Shown one piece after another: positions 1 through 10,867 of a stretch of 64,000 nt of DNA. Under the pieces are notes generated by a model. That model had not been told where the DNA came from and searched no databases. It saw only the letters and a program-made list of their open reading frames with translations. Made by a program: the position numbers and the translations under genes. Source of the DNA: Pseudomonas rhodesiae (lineage in GTDB: Bacteria; Pseudomonadota; Gammaproteobacteria; Pseudomonadales; Pseudomonadaceae); assembly GCF_007858255.1 (NCBI RefSeq), contig NZ_VFEU01000016.1, positions 53,164 through 117,163 on the forward strand. Direction: 5' to 3'. Each line of letters opens with the position of its first letter. Position 1 is the stretch's first letter.

Positions 1-101
1 CGTCGCAACTGGGCGAGCTGGTGCTGTTCTTATGCAGCGAGGCCGGCGCCCAGGTGCGTGGCGCGGCGTGGAATATCGATGGTGGCTGGCTGGCCCAATA
101 G
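1..101 (+). CDS. C-terminus of an SDR dehydrogenase, probably 3-hydroxybutyrate dehydrogenase (partial)
   Basis: The window opens inside a reading frame that ends at a TAG at 99-101. The visible tail includes LVLFLCSEAGAQVRGAAWNI and GGWLAQ, the usual end of a classical short-chain dehydrogenase (the G-x-x-x-x-x-D-G-G-W/Y-x-A segment). The next gene, 60 bases on, is an acetoacetyl-CoA synthetase. In pseudomonads that gene often follows a D-3-hydroxybutyrate dehydrogenase, which makes acetoacetate from hydroxybutyrate. The substrate is inferred from this neighbour; the SDR family is seen directly. The 5' part lies outside the window. Confidence 0.75.
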   Translation, partial: SQLGELVLFLCSEAGAQVRGAAWNIDGGWLAQ

Positions 102-161
102 ATCAAACACAGTGAAACGCTGGTGTTTGCAAGACGTGCATAAGAACAAGAGACCCTGCTG

Positions 162-2114
<1,953 letters not shown>

Positions 2115-2256
2115 AGATGAAAGGTTTCAGCCCTGAGCAGCTGATTAGCAAGACAAAACGCCAATGCGTGCTATTTTTCCCGGGTAGTCACCCAGGGCCG
2201 ACTCACGGGATAATGGGTGTTTTCATCTTTCAAGGCGTTACGCTCAGGGCTTTTTC

Positions 2257-4806
2257 ATGAATGGAACATCCACCGGTAGCGAAGCCGCTGCATTGATCGC
2301 GCGGCTGGACTGGGCACACAGCCCGCTCGGTGAGGCCAATGACTGGCCGCAAAGCCTGCGCACAGCGGTCGACATCGTGATCAACTCTCCGATGCCGATG
2401 CTCCTGTTGTGGGGCCACCAACTTATTCAGCTGTATAACGATGGCTTCGCCCGACTGGCGGGCAACAAGCACCCCGGCGCCATGGGCCAGCCGGCACACC
2501 AGGCTTGGCCGGAACTGGAGAGCTTCACCGCACCGATCTACAACGCCGTGATGGAGGGGCAGGTGCGCACCTTCAGCGAGCAGCGCTTTGTGCTGCAGCG
2601 CAACCAGCGCGATACCGAGATCTGGCTGGACCTCACCTACAGCCCCATCCGCGACGAAAGCGGCGAGGTCGCTGGCATCCTGGTCACCGCCATCGAAACC
2701 AACGAGCGGCGCAGCAAAGCCCTGGAGCTGCAACAGCGCTCCGAGGCCAGCCTCAAGGCCCAACACAACAGCGAGGAACGCCTGCAATTGGCCCTGGCCG
2801 CCACCGACGCGGTGGGCACCTGGGATTGGGACATCGGCGAAGACCATTTCATCGCCGACGCCCACTTCGCCTACCTGCACGGTGTCGATCCGGCGGACGC
2901 CGGCCTGTTGCCCATCAGCGATTACCTGCAAGGCGTACACCCCGAAGACCGTGGCACGGTGACGCGCAGTATCAAGTATTGCATCACCAACGGCACCGAA
3001 TACGCCGAGGAATACCGCCTGTTGCAGCCCGATGGCGAGGTGCGCTGGGTGTTCGCCCGCGGCCGCTGCTACAAGGATCAACAGGGCCGCCCGGCGCGCT
3101 TCCTCGGCGCGGCGCTGGACCTGACCGAACGCAAGCACACCGAACAGGCCCTACGCCAGAGCCAGACCGAGTTGCAGTTGATCATCAACGCCATGCCAGT
3201 GCTGATCGGTTATGTGGACCACGACGAGCGCTTTCGCCTGAACAACAGCGCGTATCTGGAGTGGTACGGCAAGACGCCCGAGGAACTGTACGGAAAAACC
3301 ATCCGCGAAGTGCTCGGCGAGGAGGTGTACGCCGGGCGCGCGGACAAAATCGCCGCCGCGCTCAAGGGCAAGGCCTGTAGCTTCCTCACCGTCACGCCGC
3401 ACCGCGATGGGCGGCCGCGGCACGCACTGATGAAGTACCTGCCACGCTTCAGCAACGACGGTTCGGTCAATGGCTTCTACATCTTTGTGATCGACGAGAC
3501 CGAACGCAAACTCACCGAGGAGGCCTTGCGCCACCTCAACGAAAACCTCGAAGAACGGGTGGCCCAGCGCACCCAGGCCCTGGCCGAGGCCAACCAGCGC
3601 CTGCAAAACGAAATGTACGAACGTGAACGTGCCGAAGACGCCCTGCGCCATGCGCAAAAAATGGAAGCGGTGGGCCAGCTCACCGGTGGCATCGCCCACG
3701 ACTTCAACAATATGCTCACCGGCATTATCGGCAGTCTGGACCTGATGCAGCGCTATATCGCCGCCGGGCGCAGCGATGAAATCGGCCGTTTTACCGACGC
3801 CGCCGTGGCCTCCGCCCATCGCGCCGCCGCCCTCACCCACCGGCTGCTGGCGTTCTCGCGCCGCCAGTCGCTGGACCGCCGCCCGCTGGACCCGAACCAA
3901 TTGGTGGCATCCCTGGAAGACCTGTTTCGCCGCACCAAAGGCGCGCATATCACCCTCAAAGTGAAGCTGGGCCAGGACATCTGGCCGGTCAACACCGACG
4001 CCAGCCAGTTGGAAAACGCCCTGCTCAACCTGGTGATCAATGCCCGTGATGCCATGCCCGATGGCGGCGAGCTACTGATCGAAACCGCCAACAGCTACCT
4101 GGACGGCACCGACATCACCACCCTCGAACCGGTCAAGGCCGGCGATTACGTGATGCTCGGGGTGTGCGACAACGGCACCGGCATGGCGCCGAAAATACTC
4201 GCCAAGGCGTTCGACCCGTTCTTCACCACCAAACCCATCGGCCAGGGCACCGGCCTGGGGCTGTCGATGATCTACGGTTTTGCCCAACAGTCCGGCGGCC
4301 ATGTGACCATCCAGAGTGCCCCGGGCCAGGGCACCTGTGTGCGCCTCTACCTGCCGCGCCTGCACGGCACGTCCCTGGAAAGCAGCCTGCCGGCCAGCCT
4401 CGGTGAAGCCCCGGTGGCTTTGGCGGGCGAAGCGGTGGTGGTGGTCGAGGATGACCTGGCGGTGCGCATGCTGGTGGTGAACCTGCTCGACGAATTGGGC
4501 TACACCGCGCACCAGGCGGCGGACGCCCGGACCGCCTTGCCGTTGCTGGAATCGGACCTGCGTGTAGACCTGCTGGTGACCGACGTCGGCCTGCCGGGCA
4601 TGAACGGCCGGCAACTGGCGGAAATCGCCCGCCAGCACCGTCCGGGCCTCAAGGTGCTGTTTATGACCGGCTACGCCGAAACGGCTGCCGAGCGCCAAGG
4701 GTTTCTGGAGGATGGCATGGACATGGTGGCCAAGCCGTTTTCCATCGACCTGCTGGCCACCAAAATCCGCGGCATGATCGGCGTCGACGAAGGACTTCAG
4801 GCATAA
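2257..4806 (+). CDS. Cytoplasmic hybrid sensor histidine kinase (PAS-HisKA-HATPase-REC)
   Basis: An 849-residue hybrid kinase with no membrane segment. The N-terminal part (about 1-160) is a PAS-like module with PMPMLLLWGHQLIQLYNDG. Two more PAS/PAC units follow (about 170-300 and 300-420), then a short coiled coil (ENLEERVAQRTQALAEAN). The H-box GGIAHDFNNML places the phospho-accepting His at residue 481. The ATP-binding N and G boxes are clear (NLVINARDAM, GTGLGLSMIYGF). The C-terminal receiver has LLVTDVGLPG with the phosphorylatable Asp at 776. The HDFNN form of the H-box is typical of PAS-rich hybrid kinases in Pseudomonas. No response regulator or output gene is adjacent, so the target is unknown. 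A paralogue with the same N-terminal module is at 37128-38828. Confidence 0.9.
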   Translation: MNGTSTGSEAAALIARLDWAHSPLGEANDWPQSLRTAVDIVINSPMPMLLLWGHQLIQLYNDGFARLAGNKHPGAMGQPAHQAWPELESFTAPIYNAVMEGQVRTFSEQRFVLQRNQRDTEIWLDLTYSPIRDESGEVAGILVTAIETNERRSKALELQQRSEASLKAQHNSEERLQLALAATDAVGTWDWDIGEDHFIADAHFAYLHGVDPADAGLLPISDYLQGVHPEDRGTVTRSIKYCITNGTEYAEEYRLLQPDGEVRWVFARGRCYKDQQGRPARFLGAALDLTERKHTEQALRQSQTELQLIINAMPVLIGYVDHDERFRLNNSAYLEWYGKTPEELYGKTIREVLGEEVYAGRADKIAAALKGKACSFLTVTPHRDGRPRHALMKYLPRFSNDGSVNGFYIFVIDETERKLTEEALRHLNENLEERVAQRTQALAEANQRLQNEMYERERAEDALRHAQKMEAVGQLTGGIAHDFNNMLTGIIGSLDLMQRYIAAGRSDEIGRFTDAAVASAHRAAALTHRLLAFSRRQSLDRRPLDPNQLVASLEDLFRRTKGAHITLKVKLGQDIWPVNTDASQLENALLNLVINARDAMPDGGELLIETANSYLDGTDITTLEPVKAGDYVMLGVCDNGTGMAPKILAKAFDPFFTTKPIGQGTGLGLSMIYGFAQQSGGHVTIQSAPGQGTCVRLYLPRLHGTSLESSLPASLGEAPVALAGEAVVVVEDDLAVRMLVVNLLDELGYTAHQAADARTALPLLESDLRVDLLVTDVGLPGMNGRQLAEIARQHRPGLKVLFMTGYAETAAERQGFLEDGMDMVAKPFSIDLLATKIRGMIGVDEGLQA

Positions 4807-4837
4807 TCGCGCGCCGTCGCACACCTGGTAGAGATCA

Positions 4838-5113
4838 ATGAAAGCCCAAGCCCGTCATATCCTGGTGAAAACCAGCGAAGAAGCCGAACAACTCAAGCAG
4901 CGCATTGCCAAGGGCGAAGCCTTTGATGTGCTGGCCAAGAAGTACTCCACCTGCCCGTCGGGCAAACGTGGCGGCGATTTGGGCGAGATCCGGCCGGGGC
5001 AGATGGTGGGGGCGATCGACGCAGTGATTTTCAAGAAACCGCTGCGGGTGGTGCATGGGCCGATCAAGAGCAAGTTCGGGTATCACTTGGTGCAGGTGTT
5101 TTATCGCGATTGA
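4838..5113 (+). CDS. Parvulin-type peptidyl-prolyl cis-trans isomerase
   Basis: A 91-residue single-domain parvulin without a signal peptide, close to the size of E. coli PpiC (93). It starts MKAQARHILVKTSEEAEQL, the usual A-R-H-I-L-V strand. It carries YSTCPSGKRGGDLGEIRPGQ and ends with FGYHLVQVFYRD, the conserved rotamase core. The role is cytoplasmic prolyl isomerisation during folding. It begins 31 bases after the hybrid kinase stop, in the same direction, so read-through is possible but no functional link is implied. Confidence 0.92.
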   Translation: MKAQARHILVKTSEEAEQLKQRIAKGEAFDVLAKKYSTCPSGKRGGDLGEIRPGQMVGAIDAVIFKKPLRVVHGPIKSKFGYHLVQVFYRD

Positions 5114-5130
5114 GGGATGCCTTTAGGGTC

Positions 5131-5200
5131 CTATCGGGGCAAGCCCTCTCCTACATATATCTGGAGCAATGCAATCGACTGTGGGACGGTTGCCCCCGAT
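5131..5200. repeat. Degenerate REPIN between convergent genes
   Basis: Two inverted REP-like arms lie here: CTATCGGGGCAAGCCCTCTC starting at 5131, and GTGGGACGGTTGCCCCCGAT at 5181-5200. Both are diverged from the group core seen at 6154 and 34493. It lies between the parvulin gene (+) and the sugar kinase gene (-), where it can act as a shared transcript end. Confidence 0.7.
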
Positions 5201-5217
5201 CCGCCGAAGGCGCCCAT

Positions 5218-6126
5218 TCACCCCTGGGGAATCAATGCCCCCGGAACCTGAATCACCCGACTGGCCAGACGATGTCCAGCCAATGCCGCCGCCTCGGGTG
5301 AACCACCTTGGAGCCGGCTGGCCAGATACGCGGCGCTGAACGAGTCCCCCGCCGCCGTGGTATCCACCACCTTATCGACCTTTAACGCCGGTACAGAAAA
5401 CCGCTCGCCGTTGCAGCGGATCAGGCACGCATCTGCGCCACGCTTGAGCACCACCTCGGCGATGGCTGGATAGGCCGCGAACACCTGCTCGGCGTCCTCA
5501 TAACCAAACAATGCGCGCTCGTCGTCTTCGGTGAGCAAGGCGATGTCCACTTCGGCCAGCACCGCGTGATACGCCGCGCGAGCCGCTTCCACGCTGGGCC
5601 ACAGGCGTGGGCGATAGTTGTTGTCGAACACTACCCGGCCACCACGGCGGCGGGTTTCGATCAGGGCTTGCAGCAGGCGCGCGCGGCCGATTTCGCCCAA
5701 GACAGCCAGGGTGATACCGCTGAAATACACCATGTCGTAGCCCGGCAGCGCCGCCAGAACGGGCTCGGCGGCAGGCGTGGTAAAGCAGTCGCGCACGGCG
5801 GCTTCGTTGCGCCAATACAGAAATTTGCGCTCGCCTTGGGCGTCGGTCTGGATGCAATACAAACCCGGCAAACGCCCCGGCAAGCGTTGCACCAGGCCCA
5901 GGCCGAGACCTTCGTCGGCCCATTGCTTGCACATCGCATCGCTGAAGCTGTCATCGCCCAGGGCGGTGACGTAGTCGACGCTGCCACCAGCGCCCAGCTC
6001 ACGGCGCAGGTACACCGCGGTGTTGAGGGTGTCTCCGCCGAAGCTCTGGTGCAGGCTGCCGTCGGCGCGATGTTGCAGTTCGATCATGCATTCGCCGATC
6101 AGGGCGATGCGTGGGGTTGTGTTCAT
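5218..6126 (-). CDS. PfkB-family sugar kinase, 2-dehydro-3-deoxygluconokinase-like
   Basis: A 302-residue ribokinase/PfkB kinase. The N-terminus (ALIGECMIELQ) followed by FGGDTLNTAVYL is the substrate-binding signature typical of KDG kinases. NNYRPRLW also fits that group. The C-terminal catalytic motif DTTAAGDSFSAAYLA supplies the anion hole and base Asp. The expected reaction is ATP-dependent phosphorylation of 2-keto-3-deoxygluconate or a related keto-sugar acid. It is the last gene of a minus-strand cluster with a PLP deaminase, IclR regulator, RidA and amino-acid ABC importer, and is separated from the deaminase by a REPIN. The sugar specificity is inferred. Confidence 0.85.
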   Translation of the reverse strand: MNTTPRIALIGECMIELQHRADGSLHQSFGGDTLNTAVYLRRELGAGGSVDYVTALGDDSFSDAMCKQWADEGLGLGLVQRLPGRLPGLYCIQTDAQGERKFLYWRNEAAVRDCFTTPAAEPVLAALPGYDMVYFSGITLAVLGEIGRARLLQALIETRRRGGRVVFDNNYRPRLWPSVEAARAAYHAVLAEVDIALLTEDDERALFGYEDAEQVFAAYPAIAEVVLKRGADACLIRCNGERFSVPALKVDKVVDTTAAGDSFSAAYLASRLQGGSPEAAALAGHRLASRVIQVPGALIPQG

Positions 6127-6153
6127 GCCTGAGTCTCTGGTGGGGCTGAGGGC

Positions 6154-6224
6154 CCTATCGGGGGCAAGCCCCCTCCCACATTGGAACGCATTTCAACAGG
6201 TGGGTGGGGCTTGCCCCCGATAGG
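6154..6224. repeat. REPIN (two inverted REP sequences)
   Basis: CTATCGGGGGCAAGCCCCCT begins at 6154, and the inverted partner with GGGGCTTGCCCCCGATAG covers about 6200-6224. The short spacer is TTGGAACGCATTTCAACAG. This is the same palindrome family as the array at 55812-56929. It separates the deaminase gene from the kinase gene and could cause differential mRNA stability. Confidence 0.85.
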
Positions 6225-6235
6225 CGCGGCGCGGG

Positions 6236-7444
6236 TTAGAAGCAGGTGTGCAAGGATTCGATCACTTGCAATTGCTCATCCACCAGGCAGCCGACGTGCC
6301 ATTTGTCGAAGGTCAGGCACGGGTGCGAGGTGCCGAAGGAAATGATGTCGCCGATGCGCAGCTCCACGCCCGGCGCCACGGTCATAAAGGCGTGCTGATC
6401 CATGACGGCGGTGACGACGCAGGCGCTCACATCATCGCCTTCAGCCGGCAGCACACCGGCCTTGTAGCGCATGAGCGGCACCGGCAGGCCGGCATCGTAG
6501 GCCACGTCACGCTTGCCCAGGGCGATCACCGCAAACCCCGGCTCCGGCAGGGATTGCACGTGGGCCCAGACTTCCAAGGCTGGGCGCAGGCCCTCGTTGA
6601 GATCGCTGCGACGGTCGAGCACGCAGCATTGCGCGTCTTTGTAGATGCCGTGGTCGTGGGCCACGTAGCTGCCGGGGCGCAATACGCTGAGAAAACGCCC
6701 GGCGGCGTTCTGCGCTTCGAACGACTCGGCAATCAGGTCGTACCAGGCCGACCCCGAGGCGGTGACGATGGGCTTGGCCAGATCGAACGCGCCGCTGTCT
6801 TGCAGCTCCATCGCCAGGCGCACCAGGCTCGCGGCGAAATCGCGAATGCCGCGGATGGCGTGTTCGCCGTGGATCACCCCTTCGTAGCCTTCGATACCCG
6901 TCAGGGCCAGGGCCGGCTGCGCTTTGATCGCCTTGGCCAGGTCGCGCACTTCCTGCTCGCTGCGGCACCCGCAACGGCCGCCGACCACACCGTATTCGAT
7001 CATCACGTTCAGGCGCAGGCCGCGGGCAGCGAAAAACAACCCGAGGTCGGCGACGTTATCCGGGTGATCGACCATGCAATGAAAATCGAAATCCTGATCG
7101 GCCAACAGGTCAGCGATCAGCGCCATATTCGGCGCGCCCACCAACTGGTTGGCCATCAATACGCGGCGCACGCCACCGGCATAAGCAGCACGGGTCTGCA
7201 CCGCGCTGGCCAGGGTAATGCCCCACGCGCCCTGTTCGATCTGCCGTTTGAACAGCGCCGGCATCATGCTGGTCTTGCCATGGGGCGCCAGCTCGGCGCC
7301 GCTGTTGCTGACAAACGTCTGCATCCAGCGAATGTTGTGTTCCAGGGCGTCACGGTGCAGCACCAGGGCCGGCAGGCTGACGTCGCGGACCAAGTGGGCG
7401 CCGATGGCGGCAGCGCCTTTTTCGACGGCGTTGAGGGCAGGCAT
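6236..7444 (-). CDS. PLP-dependent amino acid deaminase of the D-serine dehydratase / D-threonine aldolase family
   Basis: A 402-residue fold-type III PLP enzyme with an alanine-racemase-like barrel. The PLP lysine is expected at residue 57 in LAPHGKTSM. The C-terminal segment FGTSHPCLTFDKW has the His-x-Cys pair (residues 374 and 376) that binds zinc in eukaryotic-type D-serine dehydratases. Such enzymes convert D-serine, D-threonine or a 3-hydroxy-aspartate to the keto acid and ammonia through an enamine. The RidA gene upstream (8293-8682) fits, because RidA hydrolyses 2-aminoacrylate. It starts 9 bases after the IclR gene stop. The exact substrate is not readable from sequence. Confidence 0.82.
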   Translation of the reverse strand: MPALNAVEKGAAAIGAHLVRDVSLPALVLHRDALEHNIRWMQTFVSNSGAELAPHGKTSMMPALFKRQIEQGAWGITLASAVQTRAAYAGGVRRVLMANQLVGAPNMALIADLLADQDFDFHCMVDHPDNVADLGLFFAARGLRLNVMIEYGVVGGRCGCRSEQEVRDLAKAIKAQPALALTGIEGYEGVIHGEHAIRGIRDFAASLVRLAMELQDSGAFDLAKPIVTASGSAWYDLIAESFEAQNAAGRFLSVLRPGSYVAHDHGIYKDAQCCVLDRRSDLNEGLRPALEVWAHVQSLPEPGFAVIALGKRDVAYDAGLPVPLMRYKAGVLPAEGDDVSACVVTAVMDQHAFMTVAPGVELRIGDIISFGTSHPCLTFDKWHVGCLVDEQLQVIESLHTCF

Positions 7445-7453
7445 AAGCAGTTC

Positions 7454-8218
7454 CTATTCGTTGATGCGACGGGCCAGGTTGTTGGCGCTGTCGATCAGCA
7501 CCCGGCGATAGTCGCTGTAGTTGTTGAGGGCGTCGGCCCGGGGCGCGACGATGCACAGGGTCGCGATGCTGACCCCTTGGGCATCCCGCACCGGGGCGGC
7601 GAAGCAATGGGTGAAGGTGTCGGCCACGCTGTCGAACGAGAAAAAACCGTCGAGGCTGGCTTGACGAATCTGCGCCAGGAAAGTCTCCAGCGGCAGGCGC
7701 TGGCCGTCCGGCAGGATGAAATCTTCGGGGTCGATCAGGTCAACAATCTGCTGATCGCTCAAGTGCCCCAGCAGCAGACGCCCGGAGGCGGTCCAGGGGA
7801 TGGGCGCGTTTTCGCCGATATCCGAGGAAATACGGAAATGCCGCTCACCTTCGCGCATCAGCGCCACGGTGTATTTGCGCCCGTTGAGCAGGCACATCTG
7901 GGCGGTTTCGTGGGTCTGGCTGACGATTTCCTGCAAGGCATGGTCGGCCTCGCGGGTCAGGTCGAAATGGCGCAGGTGCGCCTGACCGAGAAAGTACAGT
8001 TGGCGGCCGAGGTAGACGTGGCCGTCCTTGCCCACCGTTTCCAGGATGCGCCGTTCCAATAACGAAGCGACCAGTTCATAGACCGTGGACTTGGGGCTGC
8101 CGATGCCGCTGGCTATATCGTTCGGGCGCAGCGGTTGGCCGATTTCCTTGAGAAAATCGAGGATATCGAACGCTCGGTCCAGGCCTTTGGCGCGGCGTTT
8201 GATGGTGTCTTCGGTCAT
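7454..8218 (-). CDS. IclR-family transcriptional regulator
   Basis: A 254-residue IclR protein. The N-terminal winged helix-turn-helix (about residues 10-70) includes DIASGIGSPKSTVYELVASL. The C-terminal effector-binding domain includes SGRLLLGHLSDQQIVD and the end CIVAPRADALNNYSDYRRVL. It lies inside the cluster, between RidA and the deaminase, and is transcribed with them. It is therefore the likely local regulator, responding to the imported amino acid or its keto product (inferred). Confidence 0.9.
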   Translation of the reverse strand: MTEDTIKRRAKGLDRAFDILDFLKEIGQPLRPNDIASGIGSPKSTVYELVASLLERRILETVGKDGHVYLGRQLYFLGQAHLRHFDLTREADHALQEIVSQTHETAQMCLLNGRKYTVALMREGERHFRISSDIGENAPIPWTASGRLLLGHLSDQQIVDLIDPEDFILPDGQRLPLETFLAQIRQASLDGFFSFDSVADTFTHCFAAPVRDAQGVSIATLCIVAPRADALNNYSDYRRVLIDSANNLARRINE

Positions 8219-8240
8219 GATGGTTTTCGGTCCGGTCGAA

Positions 8241-8266
8241 TGTGGGGGGAGCTACTCCCTCCCACA
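8241..8266. repeat. Short hairpin related to a REP
   Basis: TGTGGGGGGAGCTACTCCCT followed by CCCACA forms a GC-rich hairpin between the RidA and IclR genes. It has the outer bases of a REP but a shortened core. It may act as a transcript-processing or attenuation site within the operon. Confidence 0.55.
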
Positions 8267-8292
8267 TGGGTTCTGTATGGAAGTCGAAGCAT

Positions 8293-8682
8293 TTAGCCTT
8301 TTTTCTTGTAGGCCACGCAATCGATCTCGACCTTGCAATCGACCATCATGTTGGCCTGCACACAGGCCCGCGCCGGGGCGTGTTCCGGGGTGAAGTATTC
8401 GCCGAAGACTTTGTTGAAACTCCAGAAGTCCCGCGGGTCTTCCAGCCATACGCCGACCCGTACGACGTCTTTCAATTCATAGCCGGCCTCTTCCAGAATC
8501 GCCACCACGTTGCGCAGGGTCTGGTGGGTTTGCTCGACAATGCCGCCGGTGATGATTTCGCCGTCCACAGCCGGCACCTGGCCTGACACGTATAACCATC
8601 CATCCGCCTCCACGGCACGCGCGAAAGGCCGAGGCTGGCCACCGCCGGCAGTGCTGCCGGCTCCGTAACGAGTGATGCTCAT
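8293..8682 (-). CDS. RidA-family reactive enamine/imine deaminase
   Basis: A 129-residue RidA/YjgF protein. It has RPFARAVEADGWLYVSGQVP and the arginine-containing segment ARACVQANMMVDCKVEIDCV near the C-terminus, where the family keeps its catalytic Arg and the E-I-x-C motif. RidA hydrolyses enamines such as 2-aminoacrylate that are released by PLP dehydratases. The dehydratase-like enzyme at 6236-7444 in the same cluster makes a direct functional pair. A GGAG Shine-Dalgarno sequence lies about 9 bases before the ATG at 8682. Confidence 0.9.
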   Translation of the reverse strand: MSITRYGAGSTAGGGQPRPFARAVEADGWLYVSGQVPAVDGEIITGGIVEQTHQTLRNVVAILEEAGYELKDVVRVGVWLEDPRDFWSFNKVFGEYFTPEHAPARACVQANMMVDCKVEIDCVAYKKKG

Positions 8683-8698
8683 AACAATGTGCTCCTGA

Positions 8699-9481
8699 TT
8701 AAAAACGAATGTTCTTCAAAAATTCCGCCAGGCGCGGCGATTGCGGACGTTCGAAGATGTCCTTCGACGAACCCTGCTCCTCAATACGCCCCTGGTTCAT
8801 AAACACGATCTGGTCGGACACTTCATAGGCAAAACGCATTTCATGGGTGACCAGCAACATGGTCATGCCCTCTTCCGCCAGGCCCTTGATCACACTGAGC
8901 ACTTCGCCCACCAGTTCCGGGTCGAGGGCCGAGGTGACTTCGTCGAACAGCATCAAGCTTGGGTTCATCGCAATCGCACGGGCAATCGCCACACGCTGTT
9001 GCTGGCCGCCGGACAACTGGCCGGGGAAGTGATTGCGCCGCTCTAAAAGTCCTACACGCTCCAGCCATTTTTCCGCGAGAGCAACGGCTTGGTCCTTAGG
9101 CATTTTCTTAACTTTCAATAAGCCCAAGGTAACGTTCTGCAACGCGGTCAAATGCGGGAACAGGTTGAACTGCTGGAACGCCATGCCGGTCATTGCCCGG
9201 TGCTGGGCAATCACGCGCTCCGGGTGACGCACGCGTTTGCCACCGACGTCGCTATAGCCGATTGACTCGCCGTCCAGGGTGATCTGGCCGCCCTGGAATT
9301 CCTCCAGCAAATTGACACACCGCAGCAGCGTGGTCTTGCCCGAACCGCTGGAGCCGATCAAGGTCACCACATTACCGCGCTGCATCGACAGGTCGACGCC
9401 CTTGAGCACTTCTACCTCGCCGTACTGTTTGCGCAGGCCGCGAATATTCAGCAGCGGTTCGGTTGTGTGAGATTGGTTCAT
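8699..9481 (-). CDS. Polar amino acid ABC importer, ATP-binding protein
   Basis: A 260-residue ABC ATPase of the GlnQ/HisP class. Walker A GSSGSGKT is at residues 43-50, the signature is LSGGQQQRVAIARA, and Walker B is LMLFDEVTSALDP. The start codon overlaps the stop of the upstream permease gene by four bases (ATGA at 9478-9481), so translation is coupled. It powers the two permeases encoded at 9478-10140 and 10153-10821. Confidence 0.95.
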   Translation of the reverse strand: MNQSHTTEPLLNIRGLRKQYGEVEVLKGVDLSMQRGNVVTLIGSSGSGKTTLLRCVNLLEEFQGGQITLDGESIGYSDVGGKRVRHPERVIAQHRAMTGMAFQQFNLFPHLTALQNVTLGLLKVKKMPKDQAVALAEKWLERVGLLERRNHFPGQLSGGQQQRVAIARAIAMNPSLMLFDEVTSALDPELVGEVLSVIKGLAEEGMTMLLVTHEMRFAYEVSDQIVFMNQGRIEEQGSSKDIFERPQSPRLAEFLKNIRF

Positions 9482-10140
9482 GGCAAGGCCACCCGCTTTT
9501 CAATGTAGCGCCCGAATAACTCGATGGCGTAGTTAATGACAAAGAACAAAAACCCGGCGAACAGGTAGAACTCCAGGGTCATGAAGGTGCGCGCGATCAC
9601 CTGCTGGGTGCTCAGTAGCAATTCGGCCACGCCGATCACCGACAGCAAGGTCGAGGCTTTGACGATTTCCGTGGAGGAATTGACCCAGGTCGGTAGGATC
9701 TGACGCAATGCCTGAGGTAACAGCACGTAGCCCAGGGACTGTCGGAACGTCAGACCGATCGCCTTGCCCGCTTCCAGTTGCCCACGGGGAATGGCTTGCA
9801 GTGCGCCGCGTACGATTTCCGACACATGGGAGCCACAGAACAACGTCAGCCCGACCGCGCCGGCCTGGAATGCGCTGATCTGCCAGCCGAGCGCCGGCAG
9901 CATGTAGAAGCACGCCAGCACCAGCACGAACACCGGCGTGCCACGGATCAGGTCGACATACAGGCGAAACGGTGCACGCATCCAGAACTTGCCATAGGTC
10001 AGGATCAACCCGGCGACGATACCGATCAGCGTGCCGAAAAGAATGGCCAGCGCCGACACATAAACACTGGCCTGAAACCCCGCCCACAGGGTGTCTCGGG
10101 CGATCCACAACTCGTGCAGCCAGCTGGGAGATTCGTACAT
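9478..10140 (-). CDS. Amino acid ABC importer permease (HisMQ type)
   Basis: A 220-residue inner-membrane permease with about five transmembrane segments. The first hydrophobic stretch is ASVYVSALAILFGTLIGIVA. The EAA loop that contacts the ATPase is recognisable around RGALQAIPRGQLEAGKAIGL. AAGGAGGG precedes the ATG at 10140. With the neighbouring permease it forms a heterodimeric translocation pore for a polar amino acid. Confidence 0.93.
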   Translation of the reverse strand: MYESPSWLHELWIARDTLWAGFQASVYVSALAILFGTLIGIVAGLILTYGKFWMRAPFRLYVDLIRGTPVFVLVLACFYMLPALGWQISAFQAGAVGLTLFCGSHVSEIVRGALQAIPRGQLEAGKAIGLTFRQSLGYVLLPQALRQILPTWVNSSTEIVKASTLLSVIGVAELLLSTQQVIARTFMTLEFYLFAGFLFFVINYAIELFGRYIEKRVALP

Positions 10141-10152
10141 GGGGAACCCTCC

Positions 10153-10821
10153 TTAACGACGGATCGCCAGACGTTGTTCCAGGTAACGGAGCAACAGGGC
10201 AATGAGGTAACAGGCGGCCACGTAGAGCGCGGTCGTGACCAGCCAGGTTTCAATCACCCGGTAGCTTTCGACGTTGATCTTGCGGGCGTAATAGGTCAGT
10301 TCCGGTACGGCGATCGCGGCGGCCAGGGAGGTGTCCTTGAACAGCGAGATAAAATTGTTCGACAGCGCCGGCAGCACGTTGCGCAGCATCACGGGCACGG
10401 TGATATAGGCGCGGATGCGCCACTCGCCCAGGCCGATGGCCAGGCCGGCTTCGCGCAAGCCCTTGGGAATATTCAACAGCCCGGCACGGAACACTTCGGT
10501 CAGATACGCCCCGGCGTAAAGCGACAAGGTGATGATGAGCGAAGGGATTTTATCCAGACGAATGCCCAGGCTGGGCAAGGCAAAGTAGATCAACAGGATC
10601 AACACCAGAATCGGTGTATTACGCACCACCGTCACGTATACCGACGCCAGGATGCGCAAGGCGCGGTGCCTGGACAGCATGGCAAACGCCATCAGCAGGC
10701 CGATCACGCAGCCGATGGCGATCGACAGCAATGCCAGTTGCAGCCCCAACCCGAGCCCCGCCAGCAAGGTGTCGAAATCGCGCCAGACGGCGGCAAAGTT
10801 CAACTGATAATTCATGGTCAA
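10153..10821 (-). CDS. Amino acid ABC importer permease (HisMQ type), second subunit
   Basis: A 222-residue permease, homologous to the one at 9478-10140. It has the EAA-loop motif FRAGLLNIPKGLREAGLAIG and a hydrophobic N-terminal segment LGLQLALLSIAIGCVIGLLM. Only 12 bases separate it from the next permease gene. It is read after the periplasmic binding-protein gene in the same operon. Confidence 0.93.
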   Translation of the reverse strand: MTMNYQLNFAAVWRDFDTLLAGLGLGLQLALLSIAIGCVIGLLMAFAMLSRHRALRILASVYVTVVRNTPILVLILLIYFALPSLGIRLDKIPSLIITLSLYAGAYLTEVFRAGLLNIPKGLREAGLAIGLGEWRIRAYITVPVMLRNVLPALSNNFISLFKDTSLAAAIAVPELTYYARKINVESYRVIETWLVTTALYVAACYLIALLLRYLEQRLAIRR

Positions 10822-10867
10822 CGCTACCTGAGAGGGGCGCCGATGGCGGCGCCCCGGTTTTCAAACG